From the NCBI GenBank assembly GCA_963932465.1, contig OZ010786.1, positions 532,831,073 through 532,895,072 of the forward strand: a stretch of DNA of 64,000 nt, given 5' to 3'. A model generated the notes under the pieces. The model had not been told where the DNA came from, did not search any database, and was given only the letters and a program-made list of their open reading frames with translations. This DNA comes from Maratus speciosus (Eukaryota; Arthropoda; Arachnida; Araneae; Salticidae). This document shows, one piece after another, positions 12,811-25,207 of the stretch (positions are counted from its first letter, which is position 1; each line of letters begins with the position of its first letter). Both the position numbers and the translations under genes were made by a program.

Positions 12811-13089
12811 ACAATTTCTGAATTTATTAAGAATAACTATAACATTTTTCTGACAAAATTATGTTATTTAATACAACCGTATTTTTCCCACAGAAAAAAA
12901 TATATAAAGAAAAATATATAATGATACCTATGATATGAAGGACTGACGTTTCGTAACAGTTGCGTGCAAAACTGCTCGATCTGGAAGGTACATCTGGGTA
13001 TGAAAAAAGAAAGCTCATCGAGTCGAGTTTTTCAGTGATTTATTTAGTTTTTAATTAAGTTATTATGGTAACGAACCGTATTTTTTAAT

Positions 13090-13560
13090 CTACATGAAAT
13101 GTTTTTTAATCCATACCTTGCCGAGAATTCGGATATATGTCTGGCAATACCTGCATATCATATTTTTTCCAATTATGACAGATAATCCTACAGCCATTGA
13201 ATCAATAAAAACTGTTTCAGCAAAATCTTTCAAAAATTTACTACCTATTATATAGTGTGCTTGCTGAAATTCTGGTACAAAATAAAGAGTCATATAAAAT
13301 AAATAAAATGATATATTATGTTGCCGAGCATCGTAATATGTTTCCAGCAAGACCTACATAACATAATTTTTCAAATTATGACGGGTATTCCTATAATCAT
13401 TAAATCAATTAAAGCTGTTTCGACAAAATCTTTTAAAGATGTGCAACCTATTATACAGTGTGTTTGTGGAAAACCTGCTATTAAAAAAAAAGTTATATAA
13501 AATAAATAACATGACATTTTATGTTTAATTATGTTAAATGCAATTCTTATCATAAGGATT
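13090..13560 (+). repeat. Duplicated ~200-bp block
   Basis: Two adjacent copies (about 13120..13320 and 13320..13520) share AATCCTA or ATTCCTA, AAATCAATTAAAGCTGTTTC-like and CCTATTATA landmarks. A third diverged version is at 9445..9645 before family B. Overlapping short frames on both strands are artefacts of the repeat. Confidence 0.6.
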
Positions 13561-13589
13561 TTTTAGTGGACTATTAACAATGTGAGTGA

Positions 13590-13835
13590 ACTTATTTGTA
13601 ATTATTTAATATCAGAAATATACGCCTGAGAATAAAATTCTTTAATTTTACCATTACGTTAAAATAACCTCATAAATTTAAATTCTTAATCCATTTATAC
13701 ATAAATGTTTAGCCTTTTATGCACTTTAATACTCATTATAGCTTTTTCGGTGTATAACATTTAATATCTTAATTAATTTATGTGTGCTTCGGACTAGTAT
13801 TGGATAAACGTTTTATAGTGCAAGATACAAGAAGT
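13590..13835 (+). repeat. Family B repeat, diverged copy
   Basis: The order of landmarks matches 9705..9965: ATCAGAAATATACGCCTGAG, CCATTTATACATAAA, ACTCATTATAG and GGATAAACGTTTTATAGTGC. Divergence is visibly greater than between the two copies at 8.4 and 9.7 kb. Confidence 0.65.
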
Positions 13836-13887
13836 AAATAAATGTTCAAGCCCCACGTATTAAAAGGGAAAAGTTTCTGAAGTTTTA

Positions 13888-14139
13888 TTGAAAAATGTCT
13901 TACTCAGATCTAACCGTGTAATTAGTTTAACTTATAAGTTCTTTCAATATTTGAATAACATCCATTTACCTCAGAACTATTTAATAGCCGTTCTTGATGT
14001 AATCTCTTTAGATCCATCTATTGATACTCAAAATGACGAGAAATGCACAAATAGCTGCATAGACCGCATACAGAATATTAACAAAAATTTGAAAACTATG
14101 AAATATAAATCAATTTCTAGAAATAATAAGTTTAACTAA
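13888..14139 (+). pseudogene. Reverse transcriptase fragment, probably Penelope-like
   Basis: The open frame of 83 codons reads NNIHLPQNYLIAVLDVISLD followed by PSID. This resembles the reverse transcriptase block in which a hydrophobic strand is followed by the first catalytic aspartate in a D-V-[IV]-S-L context, with an LPxNY lead-in that I associate with Penelope-like elements. The frame has no ATG at its 5' end and stops soon after the block, so it is a short remnant. No GIY-YIG nuclease or second aspartate motif was found nearby. A non-LTR or other reverse transcriptase is the alternative. Confidence 0.4.
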
Positions 14140-14744
14140 TATCCATTGTATGTTATAGTCTATATTTGATAGACGCAATTTAAATTTTGTTTAACAACAT
14201 AAAAAATTCAAAATCCAAAATCCAAAAATTCAAATTAAAAAATAAAGAAGGGATGAATTAGCAATCCATAAAATATATAAGTTTTACAAAAAAGTAATGC
14301 GCTTTTTATGACTACATGTGTGTTTAACGGATATAGAAAATATAAATGTAGTAAATATATTTATTAAATGCTTTATTAGATGATTCAATTTTTTCAACAC
14401 TTCGTACAGACCCTATGTATTTACTATAAAAACTGTAAAGCTACATAATTTTGAATGCGTACTTAATTAAATGATAATATAACACATATTGCAATATTAT
14501 TTATAAATATTTCCATATCATGCAAATGCTGTTTCCCTAATGCTTACAAAATTTAAAATTTTCAGAATGCAATGATTTTACCCAAAGCAACTATTCGCAA
14601 AATATCACTTTAACGAAAAAAATATTATATTCAATTCTAATTGGTCTAAAATATGCAGAATGATTGATATTTTCTCTTCCATAATGATCTATGCTTTCAA
14701 TTTTACGCTTCACAAAATATTCGAAATTAGTAGTGTGTGTCAAT
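14140..14744. other. AT-rich stretch, no gene seen
   Basis: Nothing recognisable beyond low-complexity AAAATCC-type repeats at about 14200..14230. Confidence 0.5.
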
Positions 14745-15100
14745 CCATTTTCTTTCGGTCCTTAATGAATGGCTACGATAATACATTACAGCAGATACGA
14801 GAGAAAATTATATTTCCCTACTTAATACGCGGAATTTAAGAAAATTTTTACTTTGAAAATTAAGTTGTAAAAATTACACTTTCTGTAACATGCTTTTGCT
14901 AATTTGCGAAAGACATAGATAACTTTCAGAAACTGCATAGTATGCGGCAGGCAACGCAAATATGAAAACATAATAAACAAATTTCAGTAATAAAAATATA
15001 AAATAAAATTTCTGTCTTTAATAAGAATAATTAAATCACTTTTCTTAATTTTATGTTATTTAATACATTTTTATACCATTTTATTTTTATTTTTTTTCTA

Positions 15101-15130
<30 letters not shown>

Positions 15131-15136
<6 letters not shown>

Positions 15137-15933
15137 GATAAAAGCTAAGCCCCTTTTTAAAATCCCCTTTTTGTCCCTTTTTAAAATTTAAATTTAGAAA
15201 TTAAAATTAAAACTTTTAAAATGCTTTTGTAATTATGTCTCAGTTGATTGAATGAAGTTGCCCCTGTTAAGTCAGTTTTCCCGCATTGCATTTTATAACT
15301 TTCAAAGATCGTTTTGGTACATCTCATAAGAATACTTTTGCTGAATAAGTGCAATTTGTAAGTCTTGCTGCATTCTATCGGCCAACTCAAACCACAGCCT
15401 TTATCCCGGGCAGTCAATCATTCAGCTCACGACCAACTATAGTTTAAAGACGACTCCTTTGACTTCAACGGCCCCTAGCAGGAATAATGCGAAATACAGC
15501 ATATTTATACCGATGCACGGGTCGCCGGACAGAGCTTTTTACCATCAAAAGAATGCACTAACTCCACGACACTCGGCTCTCTAAGTATTGCTTAGCGGTA
15601 CACCTAATTTCCCAAGCCAGATGTCCATAAAGTAAAGTAGCAGCTCTCAAGCCAAAAGGAGCCTGATCTCTCAAAAGGATGTAACAAAAGAACAATAAAT
15701 CAGGTCCCCTGGTAAACTGTGTCTTTATTGGAACAACTACTATCTTAATCTGACTTTGATTTCCCGGATACCACTCACGACCTGTGACTGCCTAAATATG
15801 CTAGAAGTTCCGAGGGTTCGCTCAGAAATCGGCACGCACGCGTCCGCGGTTCGCGGCCCTGCCCCCTTCGGTCGGGCACTGACCGACGCCACGACAGAAG
15901 ATCCATAACTGGAGTAGCGGCTAATTCGTTACA
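15131..15933 (-). mobile_element. Candidate solo LTR
   Basis: This 803-bp insertion is clearly more GC-rich than its surroundings and lies between two AT dinucleotide runs that are one run in the paralogue near 12900. On the minus strand it begins TGTAACGAATTAGCCGC and ends ATTTCA, so it has the TG...CA ends of an LTR, with TATAT on both sides as a possible 5-bp duplication. CAATAAAG on that strand (about 15725) could be a polyadenylation signal. No internal retroviral-type sequence is present, which would make it a solo LTR. The AT-run target makes the duplication weak evidence. Confidence 0.5.
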
Positions 15934-16075
15934 TATATATATATATAATGAAGCCTAAAGAACTGTTTCATCATCCGTCGCGCGCAAAATTGCACGATCT
16001 GGAAGTGCCCAGCGTGTCTGAAATAATGGAAATCGAAAAGAGTATTTAAGAAGTTTATTTTATTCTTTAATTAAG

Positions 16076-16292
16076 GCCCCAACAGTGTCCGAGAGGTTCG
16101 ATCCCAATTGCGCTCGTCGGCCTAATTATTCGGAGTTTTCGTGGTTTTCTTCGAACCTTGGATTTTCCAAGCGAAAATACAGGTTATGTTCCTTTAGAAA
16201 GACCCCCACGGAGGGCGCCCACCTCCCCCCTTTGGGCCTATATCCCTCGTGCTGTTAATTGGCCGTAATAAATACAACAACAACAACAACTT
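16076..16292 (+). mobile_element. tRNA-derived SINE with target duplication
   Basis: TTTAATTAAG occurs directly before (16066..16075) and after (16293..16302) the insertion, and once only in the paralogue at about 13050. The head contains GAGAGGTTCGATCCC, a perfect polymerase III B box. The body reads GTCGGCCTAATTATTCGGAG and AAAGACCCCCACGGAGG, and the tail is an ACA trinucleotide run. Two related copies lie at 47625 and 47902. The head is truncated compared with the 47902 copy. Confidence 0.85.
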
Positions 16293-16777
16293 TTTAATTA
16301 AGCTATTATGTAAAAGAATAGTGTTTTTTACACCGCGCAAAATGAGTTTTAATGAAGAACTTGCCGAGAATCATGATATGTGTCCGGTAAGTCCTTCTTT
16401 TACCGAACGTTCCAAGGAGATACATGTTATTTACATTGTCAATCGTATATTGTACAACGCGTAAGTTCAAAAATACTTTTTGAATCAGATAGAGAATTGA
16501 AACTTCCCTGTTTTAGTCGTTTGTTTGAAATAATAAGAATTTTGACTAGCTAAAAAGCACGAAATGTAGAGTTTTTAAAGAGTTCCCACGCACATAAATC
16601 TTTGGATGCCCTTGTATCTTTTTATTACGGTTATAAACCAATTTTGGAAGCATTGGAAAATGTGATATTTCCAATTTCATCATGCGTCTCCTTTTAAACA
16701 GAAAGTGCAATTTACGTTTTCTTGTAAAAGGACAGAACCTCGACCCAGTAAAAATCCTGTTAAACATTTTATAACTA

Positions 16778-17696
16778 ACAAGGAAGGTCTCTATACGGGC
16801 ATATTCAGAAAAATCTGAAAAAATTACAGAGTGTTCGTCTCATGTGGATATATATGTTTATAAAAAAAAAAAAAAAAAAATGGCGGAATCCCGATAGAAC
16901 GTTCGTAAAAAAAATAATGAAATTTTCGTTTAATTGGCGATTTATCATCGGTTGGCGATGAAATGAAATTTCGAAAAATACTTTTTCGTGTCGAATACTC
17001 TTTAAGATAAAAATATTTCAAATTGAACTTGTTTAAATAAATTTAACTTAAATAACTGTAGTTTTGTCAGCTTTAGTTTGATTTAGCTATAGTTTTGTCA
17101 TATATGCATTTATAATGAAAGTTAAATATGAAATTTTATGAATTTAAACAAAATTAAAATTCTTTCAATATCTCAAAATTAAGTCCAATTGAGCGCTGTC
17201 GGTTCAATTTTGTTGCTATGGAAACGACGAATTCCTTGTTTTGAAATGAATAACTGCTAAATGAATCTCGCCTTTATTTTGGAATACGCTTAAATATATG
17301 AAAGTATTTTTTATAGATGAATTTGTTTTTAAAGTAATAAAATTAAGTAAAAAGCAACATAAATATGTAATACGAAAAAATGTATTTATTAAACTCTCTC
17401 ATTGATTATGCTTAAATTCATTAAATACTTTTTACACGCATTCTAAAAATCAATTAACATACAATTTTCAGATGCATTAAAATCTTTTGCTTTTGGCGAG
17501 GAAAAGTACTGCTCGCCAAATCGCGTGACGCTTTCGTCTTTTCGCGCCAAATACTCGAAAGTATTTTATTTTTTACAGACTTTCTACTGTAATTCCGCCG
17601 CTAAATTTGACTGATCCTTTATTACATACATAAGTAGTTTAATTGGTATTTTTTTTCAAAATATTCTGATATGCCCAGTATGGAGACCTTCCTTGT
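16778..17696. mobile_element. TIR element, family G copy 1
   Basis: ACAAGGAAGGTCTC at the left end is matched by GAGACCTTCCTTGT at the right, and similarity continues inward (GGGCATATTCAG versus CTGATATGCCC). The element is about 920 bp and has no transposase frame. GGCGAG and CGCGCCAAATACTCGAAA blocks mark its right half. A second copy, missing its left end, is at 18480..19055. The superfamily is unresolved. Confidence 0.7.
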
Positions 17697-18479
17697 AAGT
17701 AATGCAGAAATTAAAGTAACACTTTTTTTTATCTATTATATATATATAATCCAAACGGAAATTTCGTTCCGAACGCCGAGATTTCGAGTTCTACCGCATG
17801 GATTTTTACGGAACTTATACCGTTAGATAGGTATCGTTCCAGGGAAGGTTTTAAGCTATAACACATCATTCTACCTAGATTAGTTAAGAATTATTACGGA
17901 AAATTGTATTATTTTGGACTTTGTTGCTTCATATTTCCTTAAATATCTGGGCTCCTATTGGTCGTAGAGCTTAGATCTCGCGCCAAAAGTAGCTCCGAAG
18001 CACCCAAGCAAACTTTTCCCCGCGATTATTTTGACGTCTTCCGATTTCCTCTAACTCTATTAGATGGCCGCGTAGAAGCCCCTTTAAAATATTTTTCGTA
18101 GTAATTTCAGCAATTATCTTAAATTATTGGTTAGGACCGCCACCCTCCCGATTTATGTATCTACGGAAAGGTTGCATGAAGAAGTTTCGTTCAGATACGC
18201 TTTCGTTAAGAATAGAGTGCGCTTCCTGGTGGTGGAATGTGGAACTAACATAACGCGATATTGTTAAAATTAGGAAATCTAACAATGCGATCTGTTTTAA
18301 ACTTTTAGATAGCTCATAACACATAATCTATTATCTATTCTATTATATATACATATAAAATCTATTATCTATTCTATTATCTATTATATATATATAAAAT
18401 CCAAACGGAAATTTCGTTCCGAACGCCTAGATTTCGAGTTCTACTGCATGGATTTTTACGGAACCTATACCGTTTACAA

Positions 18480-19055
18480 TGAAATTTAAATGGATTAAAA
18501 GTGTTTCAAACTCAAATTAAGGTCCGATTCTGAGCATTGGCAATTTGACTTTGATATTGTTAGTGTCAGAGACAACAAGAGAGTTTTATTGCCATGGAAA
18601 CAACAATTTAATATCGAAATGTTTAATGATAGCATTCTTAATTAAAATACCCTTAAAATTTATCCAGCCGGTGACACCGTATAAAATTAAATAGCTCAAT
18701 ACAAGTAACACGCAATTTGCATATATTATATAAGCTTACAGCAAAAATAGTAAACTAATCCACAGTTTAAGTTTAAATTCATTGAGCATTAGGCATTTAA
18801 TTACTTATTTAACAAGGAATTTATAAATGCATTTCAATCTCTTGCATTTGGCGAGGAAACCTATTGGTTCGCCAAAGAGCGTCGAGCGTTCGTCTGTTCG
18901 CGCCAAATACTCGAAAAAATATTTTTTTTACAGATTTTCTACTGCGATTCGACCGCTATATTTTTACCGATCTTTTTTACATACATGAGTCATTTTATTA
19001 GCATTTCCTTTTTCAAAATATTTTGAGTATGCGTTTTAAGGAGACCTTCCTTGTG
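18480..19055. mobile_element. TIR element, family G copy 2 (left-truncated)
   Basis: This follows the right two-thirds of 16778..17696, with GGCGAGGAAA, CGCGCCAAATACTCGAAA and the terminal GAGACCTTCCTTGT. The left terminal repeat is missing; the boundary coincides with the repeated Helitron-like 5' block at 18396..18475. Confidence 0.65.
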
Positions 19056-19068
19056 AGTAACAATTATT

Positions 19069-19233
19069 ATTATTATTATTATTATTATTATGTATCTCTT
19101 ACAGAAAAAACTAGCAGATGTAATTATAAAAATAATGATATTACATAAATAGCAGTTAATATTATAAAAGTGGAGTCAAACATTTAAATTTTAATGCAAA
19201 CGTTTGCCCCCCCCCCCCCACACACACACACAC
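19069..19233. repeat. Microsatellites (ATT)n and C13(CA)n
   Basis: An ATT trinucleotide run follows family G copy 2 directly, and a C homopolymer followed by CA repeats lies at about 19206..19233. Both are simple repeats with no other content. Confidence 0.85.
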
Positions 19234-21904
19234 ATATTATAAATAATTTAATTTCAGATATTTAAAATATTTTCGCGTACTTTACTACGGATACATTCTA
19301 CTTTGTTTTTCCCCAAACTTATGACTTTTATAACCTCGAACTCAGATCAACAAATATTGCCCACTCTCTCTCTTTTCTCTTTTTTTTTTTTTTTTTTTTA
19401 ACATATATCGCCAATTTTTCTTTTAGAAAAGTCTATTGTTTCAAATGTTCAGTACTAAAGATTACTCTTCAGAAAATTTATGCAATTTTGCGTTATTAAT
19501 ACCACGAAAGAAAATATTTTGCAATAAAAATTGCTTACTGAAATACATTTTCGGTTGTCTTTTTAATTCGTCATCCCATTTTCAGTTTTTTTAAGGTTTT
19601 TGATATTGGATTAATCTTTCGTAATCAGGTTACCTGCTAATTAGTGTATTTACTGAACTATTTAGATGTTTCTTTTATATTTGAAAGAGTCAGATCGGAG
19701 ATCAGACAGTGACTGTCAGACAGTGATCGTGATTGTAGAAGATTACATGAAATGTGTACTTAGCTATTAGTAAATTTATGTTTTTTCATTATGAAGCAAA
19801 CGGAGAACAGAAGATTTAGTATTATATATATTTTTATTTGCAGTTATTTTACTGTCACTAAAAAATAAATACTTGGGAAAAAAATTTGCAATTCCAATGG
19901 TGGCTGGTGGAACAATATTTGTTGATTTATCATTTTAGCCTAGATAAGAAAAAAAGTACCTGAAATGCAGATAAAATTGAAAATAGAAATCATTATAAAG
20001 CAAGTTCTTCTGACGCACAATATAATTGTATAACTGACTTTATTTGTCATTTTCAAAGAGTATTTTTGGCGAAAGGTCTATAATTCAGCAAACAGCAATT
20101 TGACTTTATTTAATGGGATGTAGTCTGGCGCATAATTACGTATGTTTTACGTGTGTTAACTCTGGTAAATTTGTAACCATAAAGTTTGCAAACACTTCTA
20201 ATGTTTGCCGTAAAACTTAGCTGTGCACCCGATTATGGACGATTGGGAGGATTTTGATTGGATGAAAACAAGAGGTTTATTTTTCTATCAGAATGAGTTA
20301 TCGAGTTTTTTTTCAGGTTAACAGTTACATAATTGAAAGTGGTATATATATATAAAGGAAATGGTAATGAAAATGACATTATTTTAATTTCATTCAAACA
20401 CTTCATTTTTAAAAATCCACTTTTATGTGATTTACATTTCTTTTAATGAAAGTTAAAGACATTTTGTGTGCAAACAATTTATTACATTTTTTTTACCGTA
20501 TTTACTCTGCTGTAATCCGAAGATAGAAAACTGCAGTAGACCTGCTAGAAGACGTGTATTACAAAATATAATGCAACGTAGAGAGAAATTGTATTTAAGC
20601 TACCAGAACCACACATAGCACCAAGCTGAGAAGCCCGAAGTTCAAGAACTATCAAACGAAAGTGAATAATCCGAACATAAGTAATGTTCAGTGGTCACTC
20701 TCTTCAATCATTGTAATTATCTCCCATTTTAGTAGTGTGGTGACTAAAGAACATTTTAACATTTCTGATTATCACAACGGCCGTATTTTCTTCCCAACCT
20801 CTACTTTAAATATATACTGTAAAAAGAATTACTTCTGAATAGTCCGAATTTTGCCTAACCCATAAGATATTATAATAGCTAAATAGCGTTCGCATAGTAT
20901 TCAGCAAATGCGGAAAGATTTTCCCGGTGAAGGTCCATATTAATTTAAAATACAAGGTCGAATTCATAATTTTGTTTGTTCAATGATCATTTGGAAAATG
21001 GACCAGCGAAGCGGGTGTAGCCTGCTAGTATATATATAAATAAAAAGATATTTTATTGATAGTTTCAAAAACTCCTTGAAAACATAATTTTAGAATATAT
21101 TTTTTTTTAATTTGATGTAATCATTTAATATTATTTTACTAGTTTTTCATCCGACATAATCGAAATAATTTTTTCGAATACGAAATGTATTTCCAACCCC
21201 CTCTAAGAAGAAAAAATATATATGCTTTTTAATTAGATATAATTAATTATCAACGGTTTTCTAAATATATATTTTTAAATTAGTGATGATAGAGATGAAT
21301 GTCACGGGAATAAACTCACCCGGAAGAAAACTGAATCGGACAGATTCTAAATATAGTTGGTAATTTTTATTTTCATTGTTAATTCGGGGCTCCCACACAT
21401 AGATATTTTTGGCACAATTGATAGCTCCTACCACCCACTTAATTGATTAAATCTAATTTTAAATCATTGTTATTAAGGATGTAAAGAATAATGTTTTGTT
21501 CAAGTTGCAAGATAAAAAAAAATTTTAAATAAGATATGTTTGTTTGATTTTTAAATAAAATATCTATTAAAGGAGAAACAACATTTATTTGCATCGCATC
21601 TTTAAAATCTTAACAGTTTAATTTTTGTAACAGAATCTTTTACTTTTTAAATCTAATTTTAGGTGGTTTGAGACCCTTTTTATAGAGTATTTTTATTATT
21701 ATGAACACAATATTAATATTAACGATTTCGAAAGAGAGTGCAGGTGCCTTGTTTTTTGGTCATTTTTATTAAAAAAATTAAAATTTAACACAATATAAAT
21801 AAAATTTTGTACATATTAAAAATACAAAATTTTGTGGAAATCCAGATCAACGTCGATAATGTTACAAATAAAATTGTATACAGACAAAAATTGAAGCTGT
21901 GAAA

Positions 21905-22227
21905 TCAGAAGAATTTTACTTCTTATTAACTAATATAGACAAATGTGAATAAACCTGTAACGATTTTATTAGTGATATGTCCTTCTCATAACTAATGCTG
22001 ACGGTGGGGACTTATAATATACTTTTTCTTTTATACCATTTTTTTTATCTTCCGTTTTTGCATTAATTCGAAGTTTTTAAACGATAATACATTACTACTT
22101 TTACTTCTTATTAACTAATAAAGTCAAATGTGAATTATTCTTTAAAGAATATACTAGACGGATGTCAATCTCATAATTAATTGTGAGGGCGCGGAATTTT
22201 ATGTATTTTTCCTTTTAAACCGATTTT

Positions 22228-22274
<47 letters not shown>

Positions 22275-22458
22275 ACCTTCTGTTTTTGCATTGATCCACA
22301 GTTTCTAAACGATAATGAGCTACAACTTTTACTTGATATTATTAATATACTCAAATGTGAGTTATTCTGTAACGATTTTACAAGTATTTTGTAAAATGTC
22401 ATTCTCATAACAAACTGTGATGCCTTCAACTGTTAATGTTCATTTCCTTTAATACCGA

Positions 22459-22492
<34 letters not shown>

Positions 22493-22800
22493 ACTATCCG
22501 TTTTTGTACTGATCCAAACTTTCTACACGATAATACGCTACTACATTTGCTTCTTACTAGTTAATACAGTCAAATTATAGTGAATCATTATGTAAAAATT
22601 TTTTTATCAGAGATGTCCTAACCAATTGTAATGTCGTGGTCTTCTAATGTACTTTTTATTTTACACAGATTTTCCACTTTTTTTAATGATTACCTTCCGA
22701 TTTTTACTTAATCCACAGTTTATAAACGATAATACACTTATTAAGCTAGCATGTGCTACTGTCAATTCTAATCTCCCGTTATTCGTGATTCATCGTTTTT
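21905..22800 (+). repeat. Tandem array, ~190-230-bp unit, about 4 copies
   Basis: The block ACTTCTTATTAACTAATA with TCAAATGTGAAT recurs at about 21915, 22100, 22330 and 22548, with a last partial unit near 22757. Each unit ends in a T run that varies from about 8 to 39 bases, followed by TTAAGATTAC and CTTCCGTTTTTG. Expansion of the T run explains most of the length difference between units. Confidence 0.8.
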
Positions 22801-23571
22801 TACTTTACCTCATACTATATTTTCAATAAATAGAATTTGAAGTGTATCCTTAGTATAGAAAACATTCAAATTAGAATTTATATAAAAATAAAACAGTTTA
22901 ATTACCAAAAAATACTATCACAAAATGGTTAATACTAGATATTAATAATATTTAAAAAAAGTCTCTAATATTTAATAAATCTCTATTTTATTATTATAAC
23001 TAATTTTCATTATTTTCTACAGTTTTAAGTTTTCATTTAATTTTCATTTAACACTTTTTCAAATTTTGAATATATATTTTTTAAATAATTACGATATAAA
23101 ATGGAATGGTAAAATGATCTTTCATTTGTTGTTAATTGATGATGAAGTCTAATTTCTAAACTACATTAAAATATCTATAATAGTAAAAGAAATTGATGTT
23201 ATTTACGAGAGAAAATATTTAAATAGAACTAAATATATGTATAAATATAAGAACTAAATATGTATAAATACATATACATAACCTAAATTTAAACCATTAG
23301 GTATTTTTTCTGTTGGGGAAAGTTTTACATTAATATATTATTTAAATTATGGAAAATTAGCCTAGTTTGCATAAAAAAGTTTATAAAGAGGAATATATTT
23401 CAAATTATTAAGTAAATAGATTGTAAAAACATTTTTTAAAAATAATTACATTTGTGACTAATTCCATACGTTTCGTTATTATCTGCGGAATATTTGTTTT
23501 ATAGGTTTTAAATACAGAAATAAGAAAAAATTCGTTAAAACTCCAAAAAATCACAAAAAAGAAAGAAATTA

Positions 23572-24995
23572 TGATAAAGATGAGCAGTTTGCAAGAAAGG
23601 GCTCATCATGTACTCGGATTGCTTTAGTAGCAAAAAATAGTTTAAGAATTCACCTGCAGATGACGCTGACATGCGAGAGATTCAGCAGAATTATGCAAAT
23701 AAATCTTGCAATCAAAGACCGTGAAACAGGACATTTTCTCATTCGCTTTCAGAATGTTATCAATTACCCGATTGAGCGTTGCTGGTGAATTTCTTCCATT
23801 TGAAAGGGAAGTCAGCAACTCTTGCGTTGCGAAAATTACACACAGCGAAAGAACTGAAGACGAAGAATTGTCCTATACTATGTCCTAGACTAAAAACCTT
23901 GTCAAACGTTTCGATTAATTTGGCTCTTTGGAGGCCACGAAGTTGAAGGCTCTCTTTGGTGGAGGGTCGAATTACTGCGGTGCAAACCACTATGAATGAT
24001 TTAGCGGCAAATCGTCCGCGGGGACTAGCACTGCTTGCAAATCTTGAAGGATATTGCAGATGCCTCACTCATCGATTCGACGTATAATCCACGGGATATT
24101 GTATCTCTAAACCTAAAAATTGCAGTCACTGCAGGAGTTACAACCGGTAGACACACCAATGAGGGAATCATTTCCCGAGTTGGCTATGGCAAGATTTGAA
24201 AGCGACCCTCAGTGTTTGTTCAACGTTTTCTGTACACATGAGGCGCATTTCACAGTGTATGCGGGAGCCGCCATTCAGAACACTCATATATGGGCGACAT
24301 GTAAGCCTCGTGAATACACGACGAATTCACTTTATCCATCCAAATTGACAGTCTGGAGTGTCTTCCCCTCATCTGTCATTGTCGTACCATTCTTATTTGA
24401 AGCACCGTGCCCCGTATTGTGCTGTAAAATGCGCACAGTAACCGCTGAGCATTAACTCACTCTTTTGCGTGACAAAGTCGTGCGCGCATTAAAAGTGCAC
24501 GAGATATGTCACCTGTAATAAAGTTTATGTAGGATGGCGCAGTTCCACACTATGCCAATCCAATAAAACGATTCCTATTCAGTAACTTTCGTGAAGACAG
24601 ACAGATCACTCGAGGATGCAAGATCGCATGGCCTCCACGATCACCCGACCTCACTCCGGTTGATTTCTAGTTGTGGGTATATTTGAAATCAATTGCGTAC
24701 CTTTCATTCCCTTCAACATTGGCCAAACTCCAAGGTTCCATGTTTCGTGATGTCTCTGCAATTCATTCCGACATGTGGCATTCAGCTGTAACGGTAGTTG
24801 TAAGTCGACTTAACTGTGTCGTACAATGTTCTGGAGGGCATGTTGAACATTTTATATGGCAAGAATAAATGAATAGCGCGGATTGTTGTGCTGGTTGTTT
24901 TGATTCTTGTAGTCAGTTCCCTCTTCAGGTGATTTCTTTAGCTAAAACTTTTTTTGCTGCTTTTGAGCCCTTTCTTGCAACCCGCACTTCTATCA
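23572..24995 (+). mobile_element. Mariner-like (IS630-Tc1-mariner) transposon, decayed
   Basis: TA dinucleotides (23570..23571 and 24996..24997) flank imperfect terminal repeats of about 90 bp: TGATAAAGATGAGCAGTTTG on the left corresponds to TGATAGAAGTGCGGGTTGC read inward from the right, and both share GCAAGAAAGGGCTCA. The interior contains a transposase pseudogene in the same orientation. The total length of 1424 bp is near that of complete members of this group. It is directly followed by family A copy 3. Confidence 0.85.
23760..24868 (+). pseudogene. Mariner-like transposase pseudogene
   Basis: Two conserved pieces are seen. The first (about 24210..24380) gives FNVFCTHEAHFTVYAGAAI and YPSKLTVWSVF, the block around the first catalytic acidic residue. 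The second (24530..24868) gives DGAVPHYANPIKRFL, then IAWPPRSPDLTPVDF, then LWVYLKSIAYLSFP, and ends GGHVEHFIWQE before a stop. The aspartates of DGA (24533) and RSPD (24647) are 37 residues apart. The copy has in-frame stops before DGA and within the DF-LW junction, and frameshifts upstream, so it is dead. The family cleaves at TA sites. Confidence 0.85.
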
Positions 24996-25005
24996 TAGTT
25001 TTTTA

Positions 25006-25172
25006 GCCTCCGGTACGGTATGCTATTTCTTTCTCCCAGCTTATTTTGTGTCCAAAAAATAACGTTACCTTTAGAAAAGCTAGCCGTAAAAACAAAGCAT
25101 TAAATTCGATTAAATACTCTTTAGCAACTTTTTAAACTTCTAAGCATCGCACATTTTCACCGTCGTATTAGG

Positions 25173-25207
<35 letters not shown>

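Larger units (their letters stand above)
14745..16450 (+). repeat. Paralogue of 12460..13150 with nested insertions
   Basis: The segment follows one array unit and its downstream flank at 12460..13150: TCCTTAATGAATGG, the GCAAAATTGCACGATCTGGA block (12965 region: GCAAAACTGCTCGATCTGGA), TTTTTAATTAAG and CTTGCCGAGAAT. Two insertions absent from the first paralogue interrupt it, at 15131..15933 and 16076..16292. Whether the shared block is itself a transposon or a diverged duplicated locus is not clear. Confidence 0.7.
17732..21028 (+). mobile_element. Helitron-like non-autonomous element, with nested material
   Basis: The right end reads GCGAAGCGGGTGTAGCCTGC then TAG, i.e. a GC-rich imperfect hairpin followed by CTAG (21025..21028) next to T, the expected 3' terminus of a Helitron. 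A 5' candidate starts TCTATTATATATA after A at 17731 and continues AATCCAAACGGAAATTTCG. The same 5' block of about 80 bp is repeated at 18396..18475, so two 5' ends or an internal duplication are present. No Rep/helicase sequence was found. Linking this 5' end with this 3' end over 3.3 kb is inference. Confidence 0.5.

Noticed and set aside
15131..15933. GC-rich block as a host exon or CpG island
   Set aside because: It interrupts a repeat that is continuous in a paralogue and has TG...CA ends, so an inserted element is more likely.
22199..22429. Minus-strand frame with a poly-lysine stretch
   Set aside because: The lysines are the translated T39 run of a tandem array unit.
23760..24068. 102-codon minus-strand frame
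   Set aside because: It lies opposite the mariner-like transposase pseudogene and shows no domain.
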